A DNA stretch of 64,000 nt from CAWCTD01 sp963798455 (GCA_963798455.1 CAWCTD010000003.1:1302001-1366000), one strand, 5' to 3'. Positions 53,679-63,289 are shown, counted from the first letter of the stretch. The notes: generated by a model from the sequence alone, not told the origin. Numbers and translations: made by a program.

Positions 53679-54011
53679 CGAACACCCTCCTCGCTCGGAT
53701 CCGTGATGGTCCCCACCAGCGTGCCCATAGCGACTGTCTATGCACACAGAACGTCGGCAGCCATAGTAGCCGACGCGAAAACTCTCACTCGGAGTGAGAG
53801 CCGTATAAGCGACATTCGAGACCCGCTTATCCGGAAAGAGTACGAACGCGACCAAGTATGGACACGGGCAAGGGATTTGTCACCTATCGAAAGTTGGGTG
53901 GGGGCACGGTGCGGGTAGTCAGAAGTCCATAACATCCTGAAATCAATAGCTTGGGAGCGCTCATCGTCTGCCTCTCGGGATGGCGTTCCGCCACGTTACA
54001 ATGCGGGGTTC
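53679..54011. other. region upstream of the TonB receptor, no gene
   Basis: It should hold the promoter of the receptor gene. A 32-base unit at 53866-53897 recurs at 59948-59979. Otherwise nothing is recognised. Confidence 0.4.
53866..53897. repeat. 32-bp dispersed repeat, copy 1
   Basis: GGGCAAGGGATTTGTCACC and the next 13 bases match 59948-59979 with two mismatches. It lies about 110 bases before an integrase-type transposase remnant. Confidence 0.6.
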
Positions 54012-54461
54012 GTGCTCGAATTCACCGCTGCCCTCCCGGCCACTGTCCGAGTCTTCGTCCTCAGTCGGCACGGCACTGCAATTGAGATTCTCGCCCTGCG
54101 GCAGCAGATCTCCGTGCTCAAGCGGAAGGAGCCGTGTCCGCGGTTGAATCAGTTTGACCGGCTGTTCTGGACGACCCTGCGCTGGGTCAGGTCCCGGTGG
54201 GCTGAGGTTCTGGTCGTTGTGAAGCCGAAGACAGTCGTCGGCTGCCATCGGGCAGGATTTCGGCTCTCTTGGAGGTGGCGAGCGCGAGCGCGTGGCGGTA
54301 GGCCGAAAACCACCGCTGAATGCTGGGTCGGTAACCGCCGGCGTGACTTCCTAGATCAGGTAGTCTTTCAACGTCTGGTCGGGATTACATCCGCTACTCA
54401 CACGCTGTTACACAACAGGCCTTCAAAGAGGTCAGGGTGGCTGCCAGCGCCAAGCCGCTGA
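54012..54461 (+). pseudogene. 5' fragment of an integrase-core (DDE) transposase
   Basis: One frame reads EILALRQQISVLKRKEPCPR, LNQFDRLFWTTLRWVRSRWA, VVVKPKTVVGCHRAGFRLSW and RGGRPKTT. This is the conserved N-terminal third of a common integrase-core transposase. Here it stops being recognisable after GGRPKTT at about 54320, and the catalytic DDE part is absent. The fragment lies between the receptor gene and a two-component system. Confidence 0.65.
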
Positions 54462-54681
54462 CAGGGGAAATCGGCTTCGGACTCGAACATAGGTTTACGA
54501 ACCTGATCGACAACTGCGCGGTGGACCCCATTCATCAGTATCCAGGAACCAGCGGGCCCTCGCCGCACAACGTGGACGGCGTCTGCGTCAATGAGCGAAC
54601 TCGCGGACTACTGCAGCGACTAGCGCCGCACCTGACCATCTTCCGCACCACGGGGTGCGCCATGCCCGCCCGACGGTCCGG

Positions 54682-55321
54682 TCAGGAAGTCGGAAGCTCC
54701 ACGATGCCACGGCTCAAGGCGGCTACAGCCGCCTGCGTGCGGCTGTGCACGTCCAGACGTTCACAAATGATGTTGATGTGCCACTTCACCGTTCCCTCGG
54801 CAATGTGTAGGGTCTTGGCGATCTGCTTGTTGGCCAGTCCTTTAACGACCAGTTGTAGGATTTCGAGCTCGCGGGAACTGAGTTGGAAAGCCGGAGGGCG
54901 GCTGGCCAGAGTCTCCAAGACCGGAGGAGGCAGGTATCGGAGCCCCTTATGGACGCTCCTTATGGCATCGAGCAACGTGTCGTGGGACATGCCCTTAAGC
55001 AGATAGCCCTGAGCGCCAGCCGACATGGCCTTGTGGATGTCTTCGTCCCCTTGATATGTGGTGAGGACGATGAACTTGCTCTCGGGATAACTCTCTCGGA
55101 TCCTGCAGATCGCGTCCACGCCCCCCAGTCCGGGCATGCGGAGGTCCATCAGTGTGACGTTCCGGCAGGAGGGTGGGGAACATCTGGACCGCCGCGGCTC
55201 CGTCCGCCGCCTGCCCGGCGACGGACATGCCCGGCTGGGCGCGGATGATGGCGGAGAGCCCATGGCGGACGACGGGATGGTCGTCGACCACCAACACACG
55301 AATCCTATCGGGTTTGGTCAT
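54682..55321 (-). pseudogene. NarL/LuxR-type response regulator, frameshifted
   Basis: The gene starts at 55321 with MTKPDRIRVLVVDDHPVVRH and reads through AVQMFPTLLP. The rest continues in another frame as NVTLMDLRMPGLGGVDAI (phospho-acceptor Asp), YLLKGMSHDTL and the LuxR-type helix-turn-helix SSRELEILQLVVKGLANKQI and HINIICERLDVHSRTQA. One extra base near 55162 explains the shift: with one G less the join reads LLPNVTLMDL. It is translated after, and overlaps by 17 bases, the sensor-kinase gene. A true mutation or a sequencing error cannot be told apart. Confidence 0.8.
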
Positions 55322-58300
55322 GGTCTGCTCCCACAGGTGCATCTCTCCGCACATGACCCGAGAAAGGCACACGCACCACAACGTCAGTGCCTAGCCCCGG
55401 GCCGGAGCAGAGTTGGAAGGACCCTCCCAATTGCGCTACTCGTTCCCGCATCCCCTCGATGCCATAGTGACCGTCGTCTGTGAGATCTACCCCTGAGGGG
55501 TCAAACCCACAGCCATCGTCGGCCACCTCCAGCCGCACCTCTCTCGGATTGAAGGCCAGCCGCAGAAGGATCTGTTGCGGGGCGCCGTGAATGACGGCGT
55601 TACGCATCGCTTCGCGTGCCACCAGCAGGAGGTTCATGTCCATCCTCGCACTCAGTGGAGCCGGGTCACCGCTGATCTCTGTCTGGAGATCGACTCCCTT
55701 GCCGACGCTGAGCGATCCTGCAAGGCGGGGCAATGTGCTGGCCAAGTCACCTACGAAGGAACCGTAGCGTAGGTCCCAAACGGCCTGCCTCGCCTCGTCC
55801 AGCGTAAGCCTGATCTGTGTCCGTGCCTGGCCCAAGAGTTCGTTCCACTCGGAAGTACCCGAACACTCCAGACTGGAGGCGGCTTCCAGCAGCGTGGAGA
55901 CGCCCACACACCCTTGGATCACGGTATCGTGCATTTCCCGCGCCAGCCGGGCTCTTTCTCCTAGCAGGGCCTCGTATCGGGCTGCTGTCTGCCGGGCATA
56001 AAAGAGAAAACCGGCCCGGACGAAGGCTGCGGCAAGCACGGCGCACAGGGCATAGAACCAGCCGGTTTCGCGGAAGCGCGGGTCCCAGACGAACGACAGA
56101 GACGCCTCCGAAGTGGCCAACGGCGCGCCTGATCGTATGGCTGCAACCCGAAAGCGGTAAGAGCCCGGGGGCAGATTCGTGTACTGGGCCACCCGCCGTA
56201 CCGTGTTGGATGTCCAGTCCGCGTCAAAGCCTTCCAGCTTGTACTTGAACGCAATTCGCTCCGGCGACAACAGGTCGCAGGCGGTGTAGCGGATCTCGAG
56301 TCTTCCGCGGCCCGGCGGGATGCGAACCTGGCCTGTCATGGGGATGGGACGTTCGTCCACTGAGATGGACTCGATAAGAACCGGGACCGGAGAAGGTGTG
56401 CGCCTTTGCTCCGGGTTTACCCGTACCACACCCTTCACGCTTGGAAACCACAACTCCCCGTCGCGCGTTTTCAATCCAGCGGGCTGTACGCCGCCGCTCA
56501 TCTCGCTCGATTCCAGACCCTCGGTGATGCCGAAGGCAATCACGGAGAGGTAGCCCCGCCCCTGTTCCGCCAATGCGTCCAGTTCGCGGTGGTCCACGGA
56601 GGAGATGCCCGCCGGTCCGGTCATCCAGATCCTGCCGTTCCGGTCCTCCAGCAACTGGAAGATCGAATCGCTGAGAAGCCCATCCCGGGTCGTTAATCTT
56701 GTGACTTTGCCCCGTTTCACGTGAAAAAGCCCGCCGCCTCTCGTGCCTAGCAGCAGGCCGCCGTCGGAATCCTCGAGAATCGCCCGGACTCTCTCGGCCC
56801 CGACTTGAGCGAGCAAAGGGTCCTGCACGAACTTGCCGTCGCGCAGACGATTGGCGCCGTTTTCAGTACCGACCAACAGATCTCCCGCCCGATCCTCCGT
56901 AATCACCTGGACGCTACCGTAAACAAGCCCGTCCTCAAGGTAGTACGTTTTCAACTTGTGCCCGTCCCAGTGACTCAGCCCACTGCCGGTGGCGATCCAG
57001 ATATCCCCTCGCCGGTCCTCAAAGAACTGGCGGATCAGGTTGCTCCGCAGACCGTCCAAGACTCCGTAAGATGTTGCCCTTCCAGACGAAAGCCGGATGA
57101 TTCCTCTGTTGCTACTCCCGAACCACAGGCTCCCCCTGCTGTCGCGGAAGACCGTCTGGGCCCTGAAGTTCTCGACAGGCAACGCGTAGCGTACCGCACG
57201 CCCGTCCTTGAGGCGGTAAAGTTGACCCGTGCTTGAGGCGGCCCAAACCACGCTATCGCGGTCCTCGCAAATGCTGAGGATGTACTCGTCTGAGAGGCCG
57301 TCCTCCTTGCCGAGCACGCGGACCGTCTTCTTGCTCAGCCTGACAAGCCCATCGAGCGTTCCCACCCACAGGCTACGCTGGCTATCCTCGAAAAGTGCCG
57401 TTACTGTGCTGTCGGGAAGCAAATTAAGGGCCGGCACCCTGATAGGCGACCCGCTATGAGAGCAGATGAGGCCTTTAGCAACAGCGCCCGCCCATAGGTC
57501 ACCTTCACTATCCTCCAGCAAGGCGGTTAGTCTGGTCCCTCTTGTCCACGCCTGGGGATACAGGCGGCCATCCTTCAACAACAACAGACCGAACGCACCC
57601 CACAGGTATCGCTTACCAGCACGGGTCTCCAGGAAACGAGTCCTTACGGGGAGCCTCCCCAGACCTTCGAAGGGGGCCTCGTTGACCTTCCCGGCCTGCA
57701 CCTGCATCATTCCCCGTGTGCCCCCAATCCACAAACGGCCGTCGCTGTCCTCGTGGATGTCGGCGACCGACATGAAGGGCACACCGAGGTGGTCGTCCAA
57801 CCGCTGGAACCTCCCGTCCTCGAGACGGGAGAGTCCTCGATCCGTGCCCACCCAGAGGATCCCTTGCCGGTCCTCTTCAATGGCCCGCACCCACCCGTTG
57901 GTAAGGCCCTCATTGGTCCCCAGAGTGTGGAACGAGCCGTTCCGGTAGTGCAATAAGCCGCCCCCGCTGGTGCCAACCCACAAAGAGCCGTCCCTTGCCG
58001 GGTGCAGGCATAGGATGCTGTCGTCGCGTAGTTCGGGTGTGTTCAACCGGGTGAACACGGCGAAGCGAACGCCGTCAAACCGCGCTAGTCCGCTGGAGGT
58101 GCCAATCCAGAGATACCCGTCCGGGGTCTGCGAGATGGCCACGATCCTGCTCTCAGGCAAGCCGTCCTGGGCCTTCCAGACTCGCACGCTGTACTCGCCT
58201 CGGACCGGGCGCGAGCGCAAAGCGGCAGACGTTGGCGCAAGGGCGAGCAATGCGCTCAGTCCGCCGCCGACGAGGCGGATCAGACTCATGGCAAACCAGT

Positions 58301-58331
58301 ACCTCGCGGAGCGCGGGACTACCGACCGCAT
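55305..58331 (-). CDS. Reg_prop beta-propeller / Y_Y_Y / HisKA_3 sensor histidine kinase
   Basis: About 1008 residues. After a signal/anchor segment the periplasmic part has repeated Reg_prop units (DGLPESRIVAISQTPDGYLW, IEEDRQGILWVGTDRG, EDRRGDIWIATGSG) that build two beta-propellers (about 45-640). A Y_Y_Y domain (about 660-740: YKLEGFDADW, YTNLPPGSYRFRV), one membrane helix (WFYALCAVLAAAFVRAGFLF) and HisKA_3 (RLAREMHDTVIQGCVG) with an ATPase domain (VADDGCGFDP, YGIEGMRERVAQLGG) follow. Such sensors bind oligosaccharides in the periplasm. The start is uncertain: the ATG at 58331 or the signal-like one at 58289 (MSLIRLVGG). It sits next to a cognate regulator and the exported enolase-like genes. 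Confidence 0.85.
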   Translation of the reverse strand: MRSVVPRSARYWFAMSLIRLVGGGLSALLALAPTSAALRSRPVRGEYSVRVWKAQDGLPESRIVAISQTPDGYLWIGTSSGLARFDGVRFAVFTRLNTPELRDDSILCLHPARDGSLWVGTSGGGLLHYRNGSFHTLGTNEGLTNGWVRAIEEDRQGILWVGTDRGLSRLEDGRFQRLDDHLGVPFMSVADIHEDSDGRLWIGGTRGMMQVQAGKVNEAPFEGLGRLPVRTRFLETRAGKRYLWGAFGLLLLKDGRLYPQAWTRGTRLTALLEDSEGDLWAGAVAKGLICSHSGSPIRVPALNLLPDSTVTALFEDSQRSLWVGTLDGLVRLSKKTVRVLGKEDGLSDEYILSICEDRDSVVWAASSTGQLYRLKDGRAVRYALPVENFRAQTVFRDSRGSLWFGSSNRGIIRLSSGRATSYGVLDGLRSNLIRQFFEDRRGDIWIATGSGLSHWDGHKLKTYYLEDGLVYGSVQVITEDRAGDLLVGTENGANRLRDGKFVQDPLLAQVGAERVRAILEDSDGGLLLGTRGGGLFHVKRGKVTRLTTRDGLLSDSIFQLLEDRNGRIWMTGPAGISSVDHRELDALAEQGRGYLSVIAFGITEGLESSEMSGGVQPAGLKTRDGELWFPSVKGVVRVNPEQRRTPSPVPVLIESISVDERPIPMTGQVRIPPGRGRLEIRYTACDLLSPERIAFKYKLEGFDADWTSNTVRRVAQYTNLPPGSYRFRVAAIRSGAPLATSEASLSFVWDPRFRETGWFYALCAVLAAAFVRAGFLFYARQTAARYEALLGERARLAREMHDTVIQGCVGVSTLLEAASSLECSGTSEWNELLGQARTQIRLTLDEARQAVWDLRYGSFVGDLASTLPRLAGSLSVGKGVDLQTEISGDPAPLSARMDMNLLLVAREAMRNAVIHGAPQQILLRLAFNPREVRLEVADDGCGFDPSGVDLTDDGHYGIEGMRERVAQLGGSFQLCSGPGLGTDVVVRVPFSGHVRRDAPVGADHDQTR

Positions 58332-58517
58332 TGTCCATAGTCTATACAAGTTCCGCTCGCTTGTCAGCCCCGGCCCCTGTCCTTTGTGAAGCCGCTGGGC
58401 GGTCCTACGCCCCGCTGTTGGGTTCCCGAATCCACAGCGAAGGCTGAAACCGACCGGCCGCTCCTGGCGCGTGGAGGGGAAATCGCTGGGGCGCACGGCC
58501 GCGCGCCCCGGGAAGGT

Positions 58518-59909
58518 CTACTCGTAGCTTACGCAGTTACACCATTTACCGTCGTCGTCGTAGTGCGGCCAAGGACCGCCCGAGTGGAAGCCCATGAGAT
58601 GGATGTTGTCAAACTCCGGCGTCGGCGCGAAGTAGCCGGGATACCTCAGATGTTCCTTCACCACGGCCTCGTTGAGCTCCACGCCGATGCCAGGCGTGTC
58701 CGGGACCTTGATGTAGCCCTTGTCGATGATGGGTTTCGACGGGCCGGTCACCAGGTCCTGCCACCAAGGCATGTCGAGCGCGTGGTTCTCCATCCCGACG
58801 AAGTTGTCGATCGTGGAGATCATGTGGCAGGCAGCCATCTGTCCCACGGGCGATCCGGCATAATGGACGGCGACCTGAATGCCCTGCTTGGCAGCGGCGT
58901 CGGCGATGCGCTTCGTCTCGGAGATCCCGCCCGACGTGCCCGGATCCGGCTGGATGATGTCGACAGCCTGGTTGTCGATGAGCTGGTCGAACCCGCCCCG
59001 GAGCCCGAAAATATTCTCGCCGGTGAGGACCGGGGTCTCAGTGTTCTCCTTGATCCGCTTCAGCCCCCGCCAGTCTTGCCAACTGACCAGATCTTCAGCC
59101 CAAGCCAGCTTGTAGGGCTCGAACGCCTTGGCGTAGCGGATGGCGTCGTCCACCGTGAGCCTGCCGAAGTGGTCTGCCGCCAGCGGAGCGTCTCCAATGA
59201 TGTCGCGAATCGCGGCAATGAACTCACACAGATATCCAAGACCCTTCTCGGTGGCCGCTCCGCCGGGACCGATGGCGCCTTCCCTTTTGCTCACGAGGCT
59301 GGTTTGGAGGTCCATCTTGAAGAACGTGATCCCGATGTCCTTCCGCTTCTGCATGCGTGTCGCGTAGATCTTCGGGTCCGTCGAGCTGGTCGTGTCGGCA
59401 TAAATGCGAATCCGGTCCCGCTTTTTCGTCTCGGCTTCAAGGCGCCAGGCGGGAACGCCTTGCACCTTCCCGGCGATGTCGTGCAACGCGATGTCGATGG
59501 CGCTGTATCCCCCGGCCTGCCGCCCTTGCGCGGTGAACTGCTGTATCGAGCCCAGAATCTGCCGATACTGGACGGGATTCCGGCCCAGCAGCAGGCCCTT
59601 GTAAATGAGAGCGTTGTCTTTGCCCCCGGCGTCCCGCACCTCGCCCAGTCCGTAGACGCCCTGATTGGTGTCGATCCGAATGATCGGGTAGTCGTAGTTG
59701 GCCGCAATGGTCAGCGCCCGCATGTCGGTGATCTTCAAGTCGCTCGGCGCGGAGTTTGTATTCAGGGTCGCAGGCGCCCCCTGACGCCTTCCCTGAGCAT
59801 CCATCTGAGGCTCCGTCAGCTTGAAGATGCCGGCAAAGGCGCCGGCGCCGAGAGCGCGTTTGAGCGCACTCCGGCGGCTGAAGACAGTGAGCTTGTTCAC
59901 AGCATTCAT
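58518..59909 (-). CDS. Tat-exported mandelate racemase/muconate lactonizing family protein (paralog 2)
   Basis: 463 residues starting MNAVNKLTVFSRRSALKRAL, a twin-arginine signal, with AGGAG upstream. The enolase-type body has FFKMDLQTSL, metal ligands in LAADHFGRL, WAEDLVSW and TGENIFG, the DIIQPDPGTSGGI loop and HYAGSPVGQ. It is very similar to paralog 1 in length and motifs. The end PHYDDDGKWCNCVSYE, with its Cys pair, is shared with a gene fragment at 61646-61722. It would act on a hydroxy acid, perhaps a sugar acid, in the periplasm. It lies about 80 bases behind the next paralog on the same strand. Confidence 0.87.
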   Translation of the reverse strand: MNAVNKLTVFSRRSALKRALGAGAFAGIFKLTEPQMDAQGRRQGAPATLNTNSAPSDLKITDMRALTIAANYDYPIIRIDTNQGVYGLGEVRDAGGKDNALIYKGLLLGRNPVQYRQILGSIQQFTAQGRQAGGYSAIDIALHDIAGKVQGVPAWRLEAETKKRDRIRIYADTTSSTDPKIYATRMQKRKDIGITFFKMDLQTSLVSKREGAIGPGGAATEKGLGYLCEFIAAIRDIIGDAPLAADHFGRLTVDDAIRYAKAFEPYKLAWAEDLVSWQDWRGLKRIKENTETPVLTGENIFGLRGGFDQLIDNQAVDIIQPDPGTSGGISETKRIADAAAKQGIQVAVHYAGSPVGQMAACHMISTIDNFVGMENHALDMPWWQDLVTGPSKPIIDKGYIKVPDTPGIGVELNEAVVKEHLRYPGYFAPTPEFDNIHLMGFHSGGPWPHYDDDGKWCNCVSYE

Positions 59910-59947
59910 GTTAAGGCTCCTTATAGGACTTCTTCTATTGCAAATAT

Positions 59948-59979
59948 GGGCAAGGGATCTGTCACCTATCGGAAGTTGG
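59948..59979. repeat. 32-bp dispersed repeat, copy 2
   Basis: GGGCAAGGGATCTGTCACC and the following 13 bases match 53866-53897 with two mismatches. It fills the gap between two enolase-like genes. Origin unknown; perhaps the end of an old mobile element. Confidence 0.6.
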
Positions 59980-59987
59980 CATTCCCA

Positions 59988-61424
59988 TTATTGGGTGTAT
60001 GACTCGGTTTCGTTCACCCACTGCCCTTCCGTATTGAAGTGCGGGAACGGCCCACGGGTCCGAGGCTGCCAGTTATCCCACTCCTTGGTCGGCTCGAAGT
60101 AGCCGGGAACCCGCAAGTGTTCCTTGATCACCGGTTCGTTGAGCTCCAGCCCGAGCCCCGGCGTATCCGGCACGGTGATATAGCCCTTATCAATGAACGG
60201 CTTGGGAAGGCCGACCACTAGATCCTGCCACCACGACATGAAGTCCACGGCGTGGCACTCCATCGCCAGGAAATTGGTCATGGTGCAGGCGGTGTGCGCC
60301 GCGCCCAAAGTGCCGACAGGTGAGCCGGCCATGTGTATGGCGACATCAATCCCATACTGCGCGGCATAGTCCGCAATCCTCTTGGTCTCGCGGCACTGCC
60401 CGCTGGTGCCCGGGTCCGGCTGAACAATATCCACGGCCTGGTTGTCGATCAGCGGCTTGAACCCCTCCTCCAGTCCGAAAGCATCCTCACCGGTGAGGAT
60501 CTTTGTGGTGGTGGCATCGTGGATCGCCTTGTAGCCGCGCCAATCCGTGAAGCCCATCGTGTTAAAGAGGTCCTCGATCCAGGCGATGTTGAATTTCTCG
60601 TAGTAGCGCGCGATGCGAATGGCATCCTTGACCGGAAGCTTGCGGTACGGGCCGCCCGGCCTCGGCCGCATGCCGCCCGAGGTCTCCACACCTAGGGGCA
60701 TGTCCCAACCGATAGCATCCTTTACGGCCGTGACCAACTCGCCCGCGAAGGCCAGTCCCTTCTCGGTCAGGATGCCGTGGTCATCGAAGGCGCCGGGCGT
60801 ATCGCCGATGGTGCCGTAGCGGATGTCCATCTTGAACCAGGTGAAGCCCAGGTCCTTGCGCTTCTTCATGCGCTCGCCGTATTTCTTTGGGTCGGGGATG
60901 CCCGTGGTGTCGCAGTACATGCGCACACGGCCCATCTTCTTGTCGCCCAAGAGCCGGTAGACGGGCACTCCATAAACCTTGCCGACTAGGTCGTGCAAGG
61001 CCAGGTCGACCGCCGAATAGCCGCCTCCCTGCCTGCCATGCCCGGCATAGGGCCGAATCGACTGGAGAATGCCTGTGATGTCCAAAGGGTTGCGTCCCAC
61101 CACCATGGGCTTCAGCATCAGTGCCGTTCCCTTGCTGCCTCCATCGCGAACTTCGCCCAATCCATAGACGCCTTGATTGGTGTCGAGGCGGATGATGTTG
61201 AAGTCGAAGTTGGACGCCACCGTGACCGCCCGCATATCGGTGACCCTCAGGGCGCTCGGCGAAGAGAACTTGTTGATCGCACCGTATTGGACGCTGCTCC
61301 CCCCGCGCATCTGGCCGGAAGCGGCTCCCTCGGTCATCTTGAAGATTGCACCCAGACCGCCGGCTGCGGCGGCTTTGATCAGCATGTTACGGCGGGTCAT
61401 TCTTGCCCGCTGTTTATCAGTCAT
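59988..61424 (-). CDS. Tat-exported mandelate racemase/muconate lactonizing family protein (paralog 3, divergent)
   Basis: 478 residues from the ATG at 61424 (MTDKQRARMTRRNMLIKAAA), with a twin-arginine signal and GAAGGGAGAG upstream. It shares the enolase-superfamily motifs FTWFKMDIRYG, WIEDLFNTM, TGEDAFG, DIVQPDPGTSGQ and HMAGSPVGT. At the first metal site it reads MPLGVETSGGMRPR instead of ADHFGR, so Asp is replaced by Glu, and it carries an insertion of about 10 residues there. Its substrate may therefore differ from that of the other three. An open frame continues upstream to 61577 without signal-like sequence. Confidence 0.85.
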   Translation of the reverse strand: MTDKQRARMTRRNMLIKAAAAGGLGAIFKMTEGAASGQMRGGSSVQYGAINKFSSPSALRVTDMRAVTVASNFDFNIIRLDTNQGVYGLGEVRDGGSKGTALMLKPMVVGRNPLDITGILQSIRPYAGHGRQGGGYSAVDLALHDLVGKVYGVPVYRLLGDKKMGRVRMYCDTTGIPDPKKYGERMKKRKDLGFTWFKMDIRYGTIGDTPGAFDDHGILTEKGLAFAGELVTAVKDAIGWDMPLGVETSGGMRPRPGGPYRKLPVKDAIRIARYYEKFNIAWIEDLFNTMGFTDWRGYKAIHDATTTKILTGEDAFGLEEGFKPLIDNQAVDIVQPDPGTSGQCRETKRIADYAAQYGIDVAIHMAGSPVGTLGAAHTACTMTNFLAMECHAVDFMSWWQDLVVGLPKPFIDKGYITVPDTPGLGLELNEPVIKEHLRVPGYFEPTKEWDNWQPRTRGPFPHFNTEGQWVNETESYTQ

Positions 61425-61645
61425 GACTACTCTCCCTTCAACGCGCACTGGACCGAGAAACTGCGCGGTAAACAGGCACCGTGCGACTCGCATTCCGTTC
61501 CGCCGGCTCCGCACCGCTCCTGCCGGCCATTGATCGAGGAAGGTCATGGCATCCTTCCTCAACGATGCAATCGCCACTTACCGGCCTTGAGTTCCCTGTG
61601 CCGGCCTGCCAGCGCACCCTCCCCCACGGCCCGCAGCAGGAAGGT

Positions 61646-61722
61646 CTACTCATAGCTGACGCAATTACACCATTTGTCGTCCTCGTCCTAGTGCGGCCAA
61701 GGACCGCCGGAGTGGAAGCCCA
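61646..61722 (-). pseudogene. 3'-end fragment of a fifth enolase-like gene
   Basis: The minus strand encodes GFHSGGPWPH, a stop, then DEDDKWCNCVSYE and the final stop. This is almost the same as the last 25 codons of paralog 2 (58518-59909). Nothing further upstream belongs to it. A tandem copy has evidently been lost, leaving its tail between paralogs 3 and 4. Confidence 0.75.
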
Positions 61723-61779
61723 ACCGCAGAAAGCTGTCGGAATCCCGAGGCCGTTCTTGGTTGCCCTGTCACGACTGCG

Positions 61780-63153
61780 CTATTCGTCCGGGGCGTTCTT
61801 GAACGTGCCATCCTCGAGAATATGCGGATAGGGGCCTCGTTCCCAGATTCCGAAAGACGACACCGGAAAATCGAATTGTGGGGTCGGCTCAAAGTAGCCG
61901 GGATAGCGCAAGTGCTCTTTCACCACGTCATCATTCAACACGACGCCCAGACCCGGGCTCTCCGGAACCTGTATGTAGCCCTTGTTGACAATGGGCTTCG
62001 CTACTCCGGTAACCAAGTCACCCCACCAGGGGATGTCGACGGCATGGTTTTCCATGGCCACAAAATTCCTCAACGTCGCTGCACAATGCACGCTTGCCAT
62101 ACAACCCACCGGAGATCCTGCGAAGTGGAATACCACCGGTTTGCCGAAGCTATCGGCAAGATCCGCAATGCGGTGAGTTTCCATGATCCCTCCAGAGGTC
62201 TCCATGTCGGGCTGAAGAATATCGACGGCGCTGTGCTCAATAAGGTCCCGAAATCCGTCGACGCCAAATATATCTTCTCCCGTGAGGGTTGGCAGGACGA
62301 TTGCGTCAGTAATCTCCCTGAGACCTCGCCAGTCACGCCAGCTAATGAGGTCCTCCAGCCAGGCAAGTTCGTAAGGCGCAAAGGCATTGCCCAGCCGAAT
62401 AGCATCCGGGACGGTAAGGCGGCCATAGTGGTCGGTCGCCAAGGGGATGTCGTAGCCAACCGCGTCCCGGACAGCCGCCAGATATTCGCACATATATCCC
62501 AAACCCTTGGCCGTCGGAACCCCGTCTCTCAAGGCGCCGGGCTTTCCGGCGATCAGACCCGTTCCGATGTCCATCTTCAGAAACGTGAACCCCTGGTTCT
62601 TCCGGTCCAGCATCCGCCGCGCGTATAGCTTCGGGTCCTTGGAGGGCCAGGTATCCGCATAGACGCGTATCCTGTCTCTTCTCTTGTCCCCGGCAAGACG
62701 GTACGCAGGCACGCCGTGGACTTTGCCGGATATATCGTGTAAGGCCATGTCGATCGCGCTGAAGCCGCCTCCAAGGCGGCCGTGGCCGGCATAAGGCCTG
62801 ATTCTCTCCAGGTTTGTTTCGATATCCAAGGGGTTGCGGCCGACCAGCAGTGGCTTGAGCGCCAGAGCCTGCCCTTTTACCCCACCATCGCGCACCTCTC
62901 CGAGCCCATAGACATCCTGATTCGTGTCCATGCGGATGATCGGATAGTCAAAGTTGGAGGCGACAGTGCACGCTCGAAGATCAGTGATCTTTAGACCGCT
63001 CGGCGAGGAGCGGGTGTTTAGCCCTCGGCCCGCAGGCGCCTGGGCTTCGGAAGTGCTCTCGGTGAGCTTGAGCATAGGGGCGAGTGCCGCAGCGCTCACC
63101 GCCTGCCGGCATACGTCCCGGCGGGTTATCGACAGTCGTCGACTGATACTCAT
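61780..63153 (-). CDS. Tat-exported mandelate racemase/muconate lactonizing family protein (paralog 4)
   Basis: 457 residues starting MSISRRLSITRRDVCRQAV, with a twin-arginine signal and AGGAGAGG upstream. Enolase-type motifs: FLKMDIGTGL, LATDHYGRL, WLEDLISW, TGEDIFG and DILQPDMETSGGI, in which DPGTS of the other copies is changed to DMETS, and HFAGSPVGC. The C-terminal end (ERGPYPHILEDGTFKNAPDE) lacks the Cys pair of paralog 2. It is the gene closest to the second TonB receptor and is likely co-transcribed with or near it. The substrate is unknown. Confidence 0.86.
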   Translation of the reverse strand: MSISRRLSITRRDVCRQAVSAAALAPMLKLTESTSEAQAPAGRGLNTRSSPSGLKITDLRACTVASNFDYPIIRMDTNQDVYGLGEVRDGGVKGQALALKPLLVGRNPLDIETNLERIRPYAGHGRLGGGFSAIDMALHDISGKVHGVPAYRLAGDKRRDRIRVYADTWPSKDPKLYARRMLDRKNQGFTFLKMDIGTGLIAGKPGALRDGVPTAKGLGYMCEYLAAVRDAVGYDIPLATDHYGRLTVPDAIRLGNAFAPYELAWLEDLISWRDWRGLREITDAIVLPTLTGEDIFGVDGFRDLIEHSAVDILQPDMETSGGIMETHRIADLADSFGKPVVFHFAGSPVGCMASVHCAATLRNFVAMENHAVDIPWWGDLVTGVAKPIVNKGYIQVPESPGLGVVLNDDVVKEHLRYPGYFEPTPQFDFPVSSFGIWERGPYPHILEDGTFKNAPDE

Positions 63154-63289
63154 AGTGAAGTAACCTCTCCTTGTCTAGAGCCTATGCGCCTGCTCAATTG
63201 TCTCTTTAGACTTAGCATGATTTCAGCTCTTCTCTATCCCGAGGGTTTATGACATCCACCCACGCGTTATGTAACCCCACTCCATGAGA

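Noticed and set aside
54437..55006. Plus-strand open frame of 189 codons
   Set aside because: It is largely antisense to the frameshifted response regulator and carries no known motif.
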